From an uncultured Bacteroidales bacterium (lineage in GTDB: Bacteria; Bacteroidota; Bacteroidia; Bacteroidales; Bacteroidaceae): a DNA stretch of 61,431 bases. Under the pieces are notes generated by a model. It did not search any database. It saw only the letters and a program-made list of their open reading frames with translations, and was not told the DNA's origin. Below are positions 34,573-42,619 of this stretch, in pieces. The stretch's first letter is position 1; the number at the start of each line of letters is the position of its first letter. The DNA is taken from assembly GCA_902782245.1 (NCBI GenBank), contig CACZMI010000008.1, forward strand, positions 1-61,431, in the 5' to 3' direction. The position numbers and the translations under genes were made by a program.

Positions 34573-37500
34573 AGTCATTTATTGACCGTAGAGTAACTAT
34601 CTGCATGCTTCTGGTGGCGATGACGCTGCTGGGCTATTTCTCATACAAGCAGCTTCCCGTTGAGTTGCTGCCCAATACGGAACTGCCCCAGCTTTACGTG
34701 ACATGCTCATCCAGAAGCGACCTTACTCCGGCATACATGGAGCAGCAGGTGGTGATTCCGCTCGAGGGAGCAATAAGCGCTGTGGGTGGCGTGGAGAACA
34801 TGGAATCGACGGTATCGGGCCGACAGGGTTCCATCAGGGTTGATTTCAAACGCGGAACCAACCTCAAGATGACCACCGTAAAGCTGCAGGAGAAGATCAG
34901 CTCCATAAGGGGCGATTTCCCGAGCGATGTCACAGTCAATGTCCAACAGGCCAACATTACAGGTGTAAGCAACCAGTTCATGTCACTTCAGGTGCGCGGA
35001 TCGGGTGGTGTTGACCGTCTGAGAGCCATCGTGGACAAGGATGTGGTACCGCGTCTGGAGAGTATAGACGGAATAGCAGGCGTGACGGTGTACGGCGGAC
35101 GTGTCAAGTCAATCGAGATACGTTCCAACCCCGAGGCAATGCATGCACTGAACATATCCAATTCACAGATAAGCCAGGCTTTGAACCAGTATAACCAGGA
35201 GCGTACTTTCTTGGGATTCATAAGCGAGCCTGACCGTAAGTATTATGTTCAGCTTGACGCCAACTATGACGACGTGTCGCAGGTGGAGAACCTGGTGGTG
35301 GCGCAAGGCCCCGTATATCTGAAGAATGTAGCCACTGTCTTCTTTGACTACAGGGAGGAGACAACCATCAGCCGTGTGAACGGTATGGACGCCATTTCCG
35401 TGTCTCTGGTGAACGGAGCAGGCGAGAACCTTCTGAACCTCTCCAACCGTACACTGAAGCGAATTGATGAAATAAACAAGGAGGTAGCCGCACAGGACCT
35501 GCAGCTTGTGGTTCAGTCAAATTCGGCCGACCAGATAAGCAACAACATATCACAGATAGTAAAACTTGCCCTGATAGGTGGTCTTCTGGCTGTTCTGGTG
35601 CTGTGGTTCTTCCTGCGCAACCTGAGCCTTGTGTTCTTTATCGCGCTGTCAATACCTGTGTCCATATTATCGGCCTTCAACGTGTTCTACGCAGCCGGTA
35701 TATCCATAAACACCCTTACCCTTATAGGTATGGCGCTGGCTGTGGGTATGTTGCTGGACAGCAGTATCGTTGTGCTGGAGAATATCTACCGCCTGGCATC
35801 AATGGGAATGCCGCCGCGTCTGGCAGCGCTCCAGGGTGTCAAGGAGGTGCGTAAAGCCCTTATATCATCTACGCTCACCACGATAACGGTATTCCTGCCG
35901 TTTGTATTCTCGGATGAGCCCATGATCAAGCTGCTGGGAAAGAACATCGGTTTCTCCATCATATCGACCCTGGTGTTCTCGCTCCTGGTTGCCGTAACGT
36001 TCATCCCTATGGCTACGGCAGCCATGATGGAGCGTGGTGGTGGCAGTAACAGTGTCTTCTTCAAGAAGATGTCCATACATGACCGTCCTCTGCAGATGTA
36101 TTCGACTCTGCTCAAGACGTGTCTGAGAAAGCCCGGACCGACTATCGGCATAGCCGTGGCCGTTCTGGTTATAGCCTTTGTATTCGCCCTGTCCCGCGAT
36201 ACCGGGCAGAACCGTCAGGTTGACAGTGACCGTATCAACGTGAACATTACAATGCCCAGCGGCAGCACTATCGATGATACCGATGAGGCAACGGCTACTC
36301 TCGAGGAGCGTCTGGACAGCCTGGAGTATAAGAAGGATGTGATAAGCCGTATCCAGGAGGATCAGGCATCAATTACCGTCACTCTGCAGGAGGGATACAA
36401 CAAGAAGGGTGGTCCTACCATCAGCCAGCTTGTTGAAGAGCTGAATGAAAGCCTTGCCCTTGAGAATGAGATTGACGTGCGTGTTACTGCGGGTTATGCC
36501 CGTGGCAACCAGAGTGCATCGGGCCTGAGTTCCCTGACCCGTTTCATGAGCGTGCTGGGTATGGGTGACAATACTGAGAGAATAGTCGTCAAGGGTTCCG
36601 ATACAGAGACCATGCGTGTGGTTTCAAACAACCTCAGATACTATCTGGAGCAGTTGGAGTTTATACGTAACGTCAGGGTAGACAACCCGGGCGGCCGTCG
36701 TGAGGTTCAGCTTACCTTTGATCCCGTGGCTCTGGCATCGTACAACATATCCACATCGGCCATAACACAGGCCCTTAACTCTCTGAACCGTACTACCAGC
36801 ACCGGTGCCAGTTTCAAAGTGGGTACCGATGAGTATGACATAGTCATAATGGATGACCTGACCGAGGAAGAGGAGGAGATGGGACGCTGGGAGAAGACCT
36901 TGGATGATTTGCGTCGCGTAATCGTGACCGATGCAAACGGCGGCACCCATGAACTGCAGCAACTGGCCAACATCCGTCTGAGCCGCGGACCGTCGGAGGT
37001 ACGTCGTGTCAACCGTGACCGCCGCGTGAATGTGACATACTCCATATCACAGAGTGAGGAACTGCCCAAGGATGTGCTTGACGGCTATCATGATCAGATT
37101 GATGACCTGATTGCCAACTACAACCTGCCTTCGGGTCTGGCTCTCGAGGTTCAGCGCGGTGATGACTCCACCAGTGAGTTCAAGTTCCTGATACTGGCGT
37201 CTATCATACTTATATTCATGATATTGGCATCGGCCTTTGAGTCACTGACCACGCCTATAGTCCTGCTGTTCTCCATCCCGCTGGCTGCCATCGGCTCGCT
37301 GCTGGCTCTGCTCCTGTCGGGCAACAGCCTGATGAACGCCAACACGCTGACAGGATTCCTTATCCTGCTGGGTATAGTGGTAAACAACGGTATCATACTG
37401 ATTGACTACTCAACGACATTGCGCCGCCGTGGCTACAACCGTATGAGGTCAATCATGAACAGCGGTTATTCGCGTCTGAGACCTATCTGCATCACTACCA

Positions 37501-39266
37501 TCACCACCATCGTAACGCTTATCCCGATGGCAATGGGTGACAATGAGTATGCAGGTGCCATAGGTGCTCCGTTCGCGCTGACTGTAATAGGCGGTCTGAC
37601 ATTCTCGGCCATACTGACGCTGCTGCTCATACCTACGCTCTACATATCGTTCGAGAACATGAGGGCATGGTACAGGAAACTGGGCAGATACACCCATATA
37701 CTGCATGCAGTGCTATTCGGCGTGGGCCTGATACTGATCTTTACTACCGTACACGGTATATTCCGTATACTCATTTACATTATCGTGCTGGCTATAGCCG
37801 TTCCGGGTATTACGTACTTTATAAAGAGTTCGGTACGTTTTGCACGTAAGGATATCGTAAAGCCCGGCGAGCCGATTGTAATTGAGGTGCGTAACCTGGT
37901 CAAGGTCTATGACTGGTACAGCCTGTTCCTGCGTCAGTGGCGCAGCGGCCTGAATATACGCCGCCGTTTGGGACTGGCACGCACTTTCCATCACGCAAAG
38001 GATTTTGTAAGCCTCTTGTGGCAGGTGGTTGTGTTCGGGTATACATGCTATCTGGCCGGATGGTATTTTGAGAAACAGGGCTGGATCCTGCTCATGACCA
38101 TTATTACACTGGCAGGTGTCAACAATATCCTCAAGGCTGTACTTGAATATATAGCATACAAGTTCAAGAAGGGTGCCGGTGCAGTGGCTGTAATCCGCAA
38201 GATCCTATATTGGGCACTTCCGATATGCGCTATGATGTTCCTGAGTTCACGCATTGAGAGCAAGGGATTCATGGTATTCATTGCCGTGGTATGGATATTG
38301 GGACTCTGCATCAGCAAGACTGCAGACTATCTGTATGAGAACAACATCAATGTAGAGCGACTCAAGGGTGAGACTGCCGGTATCCGTCGTGCATGGTTCG
38401 TGTTCGTAAAGAGTATTCCTATCATCGGCAAGCGCAAGAAGCCGTTCAAGGCCCTGCGTGGTGTGACGTTTGAGATTCACAGCGGTATGTTCGGCCTTCT
38501 GGGTCCGAACGGTGCCGGTAAGTCCACGTTCATGCGTATCGTGACCGGTATCCTGCGTCAGAGTTACGGAACGGTGTTCATAAACGGTATGGATACCCTC
38601 AAGTACAGGGAGGAGCTGCAGAGCCTGATAGGCTTCCTGCCTCAGGAGTTCGGCATGTACGAATCCATGAGCGCATGGGACTTCCTTAATTATCAGGCCA
38701 TCCTTAAGGGTATTACCGATGAGAAGGTGCGTAATGAGAGACTGGAGTATGTACTGACATCGGTACATATGTATGAGCAGAGGAATTCGGCCATCGGATC
38801 GTTCTCGGGCGGTATGAAGCAGCGTATCGGTATTGCGCTTATACTGCTTAACCTGCCGCGTATCCTCGTGGTCGATGAGCCTACCGCAGGTCTTGACCCG
38901 CGTGAGCGTATCAGGTTCCGTAACCTTCTTGTTGAACTTAGCCGTGACCGTATCGTGATATTCTCGACCCATATCATTGAGGATATAGCAAGTTCATGTA
39001 ATCAGGTTGTGGTTATTGAGAGGGGTTCGCTCAAGTACTTCGGTGAGCCCAACGATATGGTCAAGCTTGCCAAGGACAAGGTATGGCTGTTTGACATTGA
39101 GGCATCCCGTCTGGGTGAACTCGACGAGAAACTCATTGCCAATCACATCCAGGACGGCAGCATGATCAAGGTTCGTTACATATCTCCCACATGCCCGTGG
39201 CCGGGTGCCGAGCTTGCCGAGCCTAATCTGGAGGATGCATACCTGTGCCTATTAAAGAACCTTTAG
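34569..39266 (+). CDS. RND efflux pump fused to an ABC ATPase (1565 aa)
   Basis: One unbroken frame joins two transporter classes. Residues 1 to about 1035 are a complete RND pump: helix 1 at about 7-27, relay motif GMLLDSSIVVLENI in helix 4, GIVVNNGIILIDY in helix 10. From about 1045 two more helices follow (HAVLFGVGLILIFTTV and IVLAIAVPGITYF). VIEVRNLVKVYDW (about 1104-1116) resembles the first strand of an ABC domain, but about 190 residues with four more hydrophobic segments come before the rest of the ATPase: Walker A GPNGAGKS (about 1313-1320), FLPQEF, signature FSGGMKQR (about 1413), VVDEPTAGLDP and STHIIEDI. Every ATPase motif is intact. The small permease gene after it could supply the ABC membrane part. 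Confidence 0.92.
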   Translation: MKSFIDRRVTICMLLVAMTLLGYFSYKQLPVELLPNTELPQLYVTCSSRSDLTPAYMEQQVVIPLEGAISAVGGVENMESTVSGRQGSIRVDFKRGTNLKMTTVKLQEKISSIRGDFPSDVTVNVQQANITGVSNQFMSLQVRGSGGVDRLRAIVDKDVVPRLESIDGIAGVTVYGGRVKSIEIRSNPEAMHALNISNSQISQALNQYNQERTFLGFISEPDRKYYVQLDANYDDVSQVENLVVAQGPVYLKNVATVFFDYREETTISRVNGMDAISVSLVNGAGENLLNLSNRTLKRIDEINKEVAAQDLQLVVQSNSADQISNNISQIVKLALIGGLLAVLVLWFFLRNLSLVFFIALSIPVSILSAFNVFYAAGISINTLTLIGMALAVGMLLDSSIVVLENIYRLASMGMPPRLAALQGVKEVRKALISSTLTTITVFLPFVFSDEPMIKLLGKNIGFSIISTLVFSLLVAVTFIPMATAAMMERGGGSNSVFFKKMSIHDRPLQMYSTLLKTCLRKPGPTIGIAVAVLVIAFVFALSRDTGQNRQVDSDRINVNITMPSGSTIDDTDEATATLEERLDSLEYKKDVISRIQEDQASITVTLQEGYNKKGGPTISQLVEELNESLALENEIDVRVTAGYARGNQSASGLSSLTRFMSVLGMGDNTERIVVKGSDTETMRVVSNNLRYYLEQLEFIRNVRVDNPGGRREVQLTFDPVALASYNISTSAITQALNSLNRTTSTGASFKVGTDEYDIVIMDDLTEEEEEMGRWEKTLDDLRRVIVTDANGGTHELQQLANIRLSRGPSEVRRVNRDRRVNVTYSISQSEELPKDVLDGYHDQIDDLIANYNLPSGLALEVQRGDDSTSEFKFLILASIILIFMILASAFESLTTPIVLLFSIPLAAIGSLLALLLSGNSLMNANTLTGFLILLGIVVNNGIILIDYSTTLRRRGYNRMRSIMNSGYSRLRPICITTITTIVTLIPMAMGDNEYAGAIGAPFALTVIGGLTFSAILTLLLIPTLYISFENMRAWYRKLGRYTHILHAVLFGVGLILIFTTVHGIFRILIYIIVLAIAVPGITYFIKSSVRFARKDIVKPGEPIVIEVRNLVKVYDWYSLFLRQWRSGLNIRRRLGLARTFHHAKDFVSLLWQVVVFGYTCYLAGWYFEKQGWILLMTIITLAGVNNILKAVLEYIAYKFKKGAGAVAVIRKILYWALPICAMMFLSSRIESKGFMVFIAVVWILGLCISKTADYLYENNINVERLKGETAGIRRAWFVFVKSIPIIGKRKKPFKALRGVTFEIHSGMFGLLGPNGAGKSTFMRIVTGILRQSYGTVFINGMDTLKYREELQSLIGFLPQEFGMYESMSAWDFLNYQAILKGITDEKVRNERLEYVLTSVHMYEQRNSAIGSFSGGMKQRIGIALILLNLPRILVVDEPTAGLDPRERIRFRNLLVELSRDRIVIFSTHIIEDIASSCNQVVVIERGSLKYFGEPNDMVKLAKDKVWLFDIEASRLGELDEKLIANHIQDGSMIKVRYISPTCPWPGAELAEPNLEDAYLCLLKNL

Positions 39267-39278
39267 TTAAGCCAGACG

Positions 39279-39339
39279 AACAGAGGGAACTTGTTCACTC
39301 TGTCGTGGCGACTAAAGGTCGATAGAATATCAACCTTTA
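39279..39339 (+). promoter_or_regulatory. Two small hairpins between the fusion gene and the last permease gene
   Basis: ACAGAG (39280-39285) pairs with CTCTGT (39298-39303) with inner GAA/TTC; TAAAGGT (39313-39319) pairs with ACCTTTA (39333-39339). Neither has a T-run, so they may process or stabilise the operon mRNA rather than end it. Confidence 0.4.
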
Positions 39340-39353
39340 AAATGAGTTGAACT

Positions 39354-40070
39354 ATGTCAGTATTACAGACAACAAAATCATTCGGCAAGTTGTGTATGTA
39401 CAACATGAGGATAATATTTGCCGGCAAGTTCATATGGTTCCTGCTGGTGGGCCTGGCGCTGTTTTTCTTCCTCATGTTCGCAGCCGCGTCAAGAGGCACG
39501 TCGCTCAGTCACGGCATGGTTTACAGCCAGCTTATCATACCGGGACTGCTGCTGGTTTTTTATCCGTCATGCTTCGGTATTCAGAATGATGCCGACCACC
39601 GCATCCTGGAACTTCTTTTCGGTATACCCAACTATATGTACAAGGTATGGCTGTTCCGCCTGGTGATGATATACGTCGAGGTATATCTGATTCTTGTGGT
39701 TTACGCCTTCCTGGCCAGGATCCTGCTGTTCCCCGTAGAGCCTTTTTCCATGGCGGCACAACTTATGCTTCCGGTCACACTGTTCGGCAACCTGGCATTC
39801 CTGTACTCAACCCTTATCCGTAACGGAAACGCCGCTGCCGTGCTCTCCGTGCTTACGGTGATACTGGCCATGATCCTTGGCAATATCCCGTTGGTTGAGA
39901 ACAAGATGTGGGATGTAACCATCAATCCCTACGAGGAGCCCGAGAACATCAATGCCGCCATCTGGAGCCTTACATTGCTCAAGAACCGCATCATCATGGC
40001 AGTCGCAGCTCTTATATTCCTGATGTCGGGGTTGCTTGGCTTGCAGAACCGAGGCAAATTCCTGGGGTAA
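39354..40070 (+). CDS. ABC-2 type permease subunit
   Basis: A 238-residue membrane protein with six hydrophobic segments (FIWFLLVGLALFFFLMFAA, LIIPGLLLVFYPS, LFRLVMIYVEVYLILVVYAF, LMLPVTLFGNLAFLYSTL, AAVLSVLTVILAMILGNI, IIMAVAALIFLMSGLLGL). The polar loop FGIQNDADHRILELLFGIPN resembles the coupling loop of ABC-2 exporters. No ATPase of its own is encoded, and the nearest ATPase is the C-terminal domain of the preceding 1565-residue fusion, 87 bases upstream; the two probably work together (inference). Last gene of the cluster; the hairpin at 40108-40144 lies after it. Confidence 0.8.
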   Translation: MSVLQTTKSFGKLCMYNMRIIFAGKFIWFLLVGLALFFFLMFAAASRGTSLSHGMVYSQLIIPGLLLVFYPSCFGIQNDADHRILELLFGIPNYMYKVWLFRLVMIYVEVYLILVVYAFLARILLFPVEPFSMAAQLMLPVTLFGNLAFLYSTLIRNGNAAAVLSVLTVILAMILGNIPLVENKMWDVTINPYEEPENINAAIWSLTLLKNRIIMAVAALIFLMSGLLGLQNRGKFLG

Positions 40071-40075
40071 ATATT

Positions 40076-40107
40076 TTTGGATAATAATCCAGTTAATATT
40101 AACTTTG
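40076..40107 (+). promoter_or_regulatory. Promoter of pepD
   Basis: TTTG (40076-40079), 20 bases, TAACTTTG (40100-40107): a full match to the consensus. It begins 5 bases after the previous stop and lies just upstream of the hairpin at 40108, so the pepD transcript would start within that hairpin's left arm. Confidence 0.75.
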
Positions 40108-40144
40108 GCATATCGGTCACGATTGTGACTGATATGCTTTTTTT
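40108..40144 (+). terminator. Terminator of the export cluster (or pepD leader hairpin)
   Basis: GCATATCGGTCAC (40108-40120) pairs with GTGACTGATATGC (40125-40137) with one mismatch around GATT, followed by seven T residues. It is a strong Rho-independent terminator in form and closes the cluster, but it lies downstream of the pepD promoter. Confidence 0.85.
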
Positions 40145-40173
40145 ACGTACATAACCATTTAATTTTTGAGAAT

Positions 40174-41655
40174 ATGACTATCAAGGATTTACAGCCCAAG
40201 ATTGTTTGGGATAACTTTTATGGTATTACACGCCAGCCGCGTCCTTCAAAGCATGAGGAGAAGATTCGTGCATGGCTTCTTGACTGGGCCAAACAGCATA
40301 ATATAGAGGCTTTTGCCGATGAGACAGGTAACGTAATCATGCGCAAGCCCGCCACTCCGGGTATGGAGAACCTCAAGGGTGTCATCATGCAGGGCCATAT
40401 GGATATGGTTCCCCAAAAGAATGCCGATGTAAAGCATGACTTTGAGAAGGACCCCATCGAGACCTGGGTTGACGGCGAATGGCTCAAGGCTAAAGGTACC
40501 ACTCTGGGTGCCGATAACGGTCTGGGCGTGGCTCTGGCACTGTCTGTATTGGAATCAAACGATATCAAGCACGGTCCGCTGGAACTGCTGGTTACCTATG
40601 ATGAGGAAACCGGTATGACCGGTGCACAGGCTCTCAAGCCGGGTGTGCTCAAGGGTGAGATCCTGCTCAATCTGGACTCGGAGACCGAGGGTGAGATCTA
40701 CGTAGGCTGCGCCGGTGGTCTGGACGCTTCAATCAAGGGCTCCTACGAGCGCAAGCCCGAGCCTAAGGGCTGGCTCTGCTACAGCCTGGCCGTTAAGGGA
40801 TTCCAGGGCGGTCACTCGGGTATGGATATCATACTGTGCCGTGCCAATGCCAATAAGGTAGGCGCGCGCGTAATGTACGCTCTGCTTACCAAGGCCGATG
40901 TCAAACTCATTGATATGGAGGGCGGCACATTGCGTAACGCCATCCCGCGTGAGTGCTTCGCCACCGTTTATGTTGATCCAGCCAAGCTGGATGTTGCCAA
41001 GAAGGTAGTGGCCGATGTATTTGCCGAGGTTAAGGCCGAGTATGCTGCAACTGATCCCAGCTGCAACTACGTATTCGAGCCCTACCAGTGCGCTCCGGGT
41101 GAGACCTGTGATCCCGACGAGTGCCTCTATGTAGAGGAGAGTACAGCATTGCGTTATATCCAGGCTATCCTGGCTTGCCCGGACGGCGTGGAGCGCATGA
41201 GTGATCAGATGCCGGGCCTTGTGGAGACATCTAACAACATGGCTATGGTCAAGATCTACAAGGGTGAGTTCTTTATCGGCAACCTTCTGCGCAGCTCGGT
41301 TGATAGTGCCAAGGAACTTCTGGCTCTGCGTGTTCGCAGCGTTGCTGAACTGGCCGGTTGCAGGATTGAACTGGCCGGAGGTTATTCAGGCTGGGCACCC
41401 AATGCCGCATCACCCATCCTGCATGTGATGAAGGAGGAGTACAAGAAGATGTTCGGCACCGAGCCCAAGGTAATGGCTATCCATGCCGGCCTGGAGTGCG
41501 GTATCCTGAGCGGAGCATACCCCAACTGGGATATGGTATCCTTCGGCCCCACACTCATGAGCCCCCATTCACCCGATGAGCGCTGTTACATCCCCTCAGT
41601 CCAGAAGGTCTGGGACTACCTCAAAGCAGTTCTCGCTGCTATTCCTAAGAAGTGA
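40174..41655 (+). CDS. pepD: Aminoacyl-histidine dipeptidase (M20 family)
   Basis: A 493-residue di-zinc cytosolic dipeptidase of the PepD (Xaa-His, carnosinase-like) group. Metal ligands and catalytic residues are in MQGHMDMVPQ (His), LGADNGLGVAL (bridging Asp), VTYDEETGMTGA (catalytic Glu and ligand Glu), LNLDSETEGEI and near the end AIHAGLECGIL. A lid domain lies between (about 185-385). Length is the usual 480-500 for PepD. It is a single gene with its own promoter and terminator. It would complete breakdown of dipeptides released by enzymes such as DPP IV. Confidence 0.94.
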   Translation: MTIKDLQPKIVWDNFYGITRQPRPSKHEEKIRAWLLDWAKQHNIEAFADETGNVIMRKPATPGMENLKGVIMQGHMDMVPQKNADVKHDFEKDPIETWVDGEWLKAKGTTLGADNGLGVALALSVLESNDIKHGPLELLVTYDEETGMTGAQALKPGVLKGEILLNLDSETEGEIYVGCAGGLDASIKGSYERKPEPKGWLCYSLAVKGFQGGHSGMDIILCRANANKVGARVMYALLTKADVKLIDMEGGTLRNAIPRECFATVYVDPAKLDVAKKVVADVFAEVKAEYAATDPSCNYVFEPYQCAPGETCDPDECLYVEESTALRYIQAILACPDGVERMSDQMPGLVETSNNMAMVKIYKGEFFIGNLLRSSVDSAKELLALRVRSVAELAGCRIELAGGYSGWAPNAASPILHVMKEEYKKMFGTEPKVMAIHAGLECGILSGAYPNWDMVSFGPTLMSPHSPDERCYIPSVQKVWDYLKAVLAAIPKK

Positions 41656-41664
41656 TTCAGCAAA

Positions 41665-41699
41665 GAAAAAACCTCGGTCCGAAAGGATCGAGGTTTTTT
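41665..41699 (+). terminator. Terminator of pepD
   Basis: AAAAAACCTCG (41666-41676) pairs with CGAGGTTTTTT (41689-41699), with TCC/GGA added inside around GAAA. The U-tract follows the stem directly. Confidence 0.85.
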
Positions 41700-41701
41700 C
41701 A

Positions 41702-41958
41702 GAAATTTGGGGTTATTGGCAGGCAAAACCATGGCCGCCCGTGGGCTTGTGAACCGACGAACGAAGAGAGAGTAGAGAAAGCTCGCTTACTCTACCGAAC
41801 GAGGAGGAGGTCTAGAACGAAGTTCTGAACGGGAGGGGCCCGTCACTAAGAAGATGCTCTGGAAGATGGGAGTTTACTCACGTCTTTCAGAGCGTCTTAT
41901 TAGGGATGGGAGGGATAGCGCGAAGCGCGTAGTTTTGACGCCAATAACCCCAAATTTC
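41702..41958. repeat. Hairpin array enclosed by a 19-base perfect inverted repeat (element B)
   Basis: 41702-41720 and 41940-41958 are exact 19-base inverses (GGGGTTATTGGC core). Inside: GCCC-GT-GGGC (41737-41746); GTAGAG-a-AAGC-tc-GCTT-a-CTCTAC (41772-41795); AGAAC-GAA-GTTCT (41814-41826); a long hairpin 41846-41903 built of CTAA, AAGA, GCTCTG, AAGA, GAGT and their inverses with only wobble or single mismatches between; GCGC-GAA-GCGC (41918-41928). This fills the 307-base space between convergent pepD and lrp; no gene is present. The order suggests a multi-branched RNA or DNA structure with two GAA triloops. Confidence 0.85.
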
Positions 41959-41962
41959 CTTG

Positions 41963-42463
41963 TTATATAGAGAGGCCGAAGGTCTTTTTGATGGGACTCA
42001 TTACGAACATGGACTGGATGGAGCCTACGGTATCGGTGGTGCCCAGGACGTTCATGATGAACTCCTTGTAGGAGCGCATATCGGGACAGTAGACCTTGAG
42101 AAGGTAGTCAAACTCGCCGGATATGTTGTAGCACTCAGCCACCTCTTTCATATTACGCGCGGCCTCCTCAAAGCTGTGTGCTGTATCGCGTGTCATCTCA
42201 CGCAGTTTGACGCAGCAGAACACCACAAAGCCCAGGTTGAGTTTCTCGGGGTCCAGCACCGCTATATACTTCTTTATATAACCCTCGCGCTCCAGACGCT
42301 TCTGACGCTCGAATACCGGGGTGGTGGACAAGTGCACCTTTGCGGCCAGTTCCTTGGTTGTAAGGCGTGAATTATCCTGCAGGCAGGTCAGGATTTTGAT
42401 GTCGGTGGCATCCAGCTCGCCGGCTTTGGGCTCAATCAGAGTTGAAATATTCTCCTTTTCCAT
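41963..42463 (-). CDS. Lrp/AsnC family transcriptional regulator
   Basis: A 166-residue Lrp-type regulator. N-terminal winged helix-turn-helix: LDATDIKILTCLQDNSRL, KELAAKVHLSTTPVFERQKRLE (HTH shown by KELAAKVHLSTTPVFERQ). C-terminal RAM effector domain: VVFCCVKLREM, CYNISGEFDYLLKVYCPDM, ILGTTDTVGSIQSMFVM. Such proteins sense amino acids and often regulate the divergent neighbour. Here the neighbour is metY, and the two promoters face away from each other only a few bases apart, so a role in methionine or sulfur control is likely (inference). Confidence 0.93.
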   Translation of the reverse strand: MEKENISTLIEPKAGELDATDIKILTCLQDNSRLTTKELAAKVHLSTTPVFERQKRLEREGYIKKYIAVLDPEKLNLGFVVFCCVKLREMTRDTAHSFEEAARNMKEVAECYNISGEFDYLLKVYCPDMRSYKEFIMNVLGTTDTVGSIQSMFVMSPIKKTFGLSI

Positions 42464-42506
42464 AGTTTATTGTTGAATTTGTTGGTTTATTTTCTTTGAA
42501 TTTGTA

Positions 42507-42538
42507 CAAAGGTAGGAAGTTTTTCCTTAATAATGCAA
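42507..42538 (-). promoter_or_regulatory. Promoter of the Lrp-type regulator
   Basis: On the minus strand TTG (42538-42536), 21 bases, TACCTTTG (42514-42507). Its -33 lies 5 bases from the -33 of the metY promoter, so a protein bound between them would touch both. Confidence 0.7.
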
Positions 42539-42542
42539 TGTG

Positions 42543-42574
42543 TTTGGTGGAATTTTCTATCGGCCGTAACTTTG
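42543..42574 (+). promoter_or_regulatory. Promoter of metY
   Basis: TTTG (42543-42546), 20 bases, TAACTTTG (42567-42574), a full consensus match. The transcript would start near 42580, which excludes the upstream ATG at 42533 as the metY start. Confidence 0.8.
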
Positions 42575-42619
42575 CATCGGAAATCAGAAAGGAAACAAAC
42601 AAATAAAAAACATACAACT

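Noticed and set aside
41702-41958. Element B as a MITE or insertion sequence
   Set aside because: No target-site duplication at the ends, no transposase, and the terminal repeats of elements A and B are unrelated in sequence.
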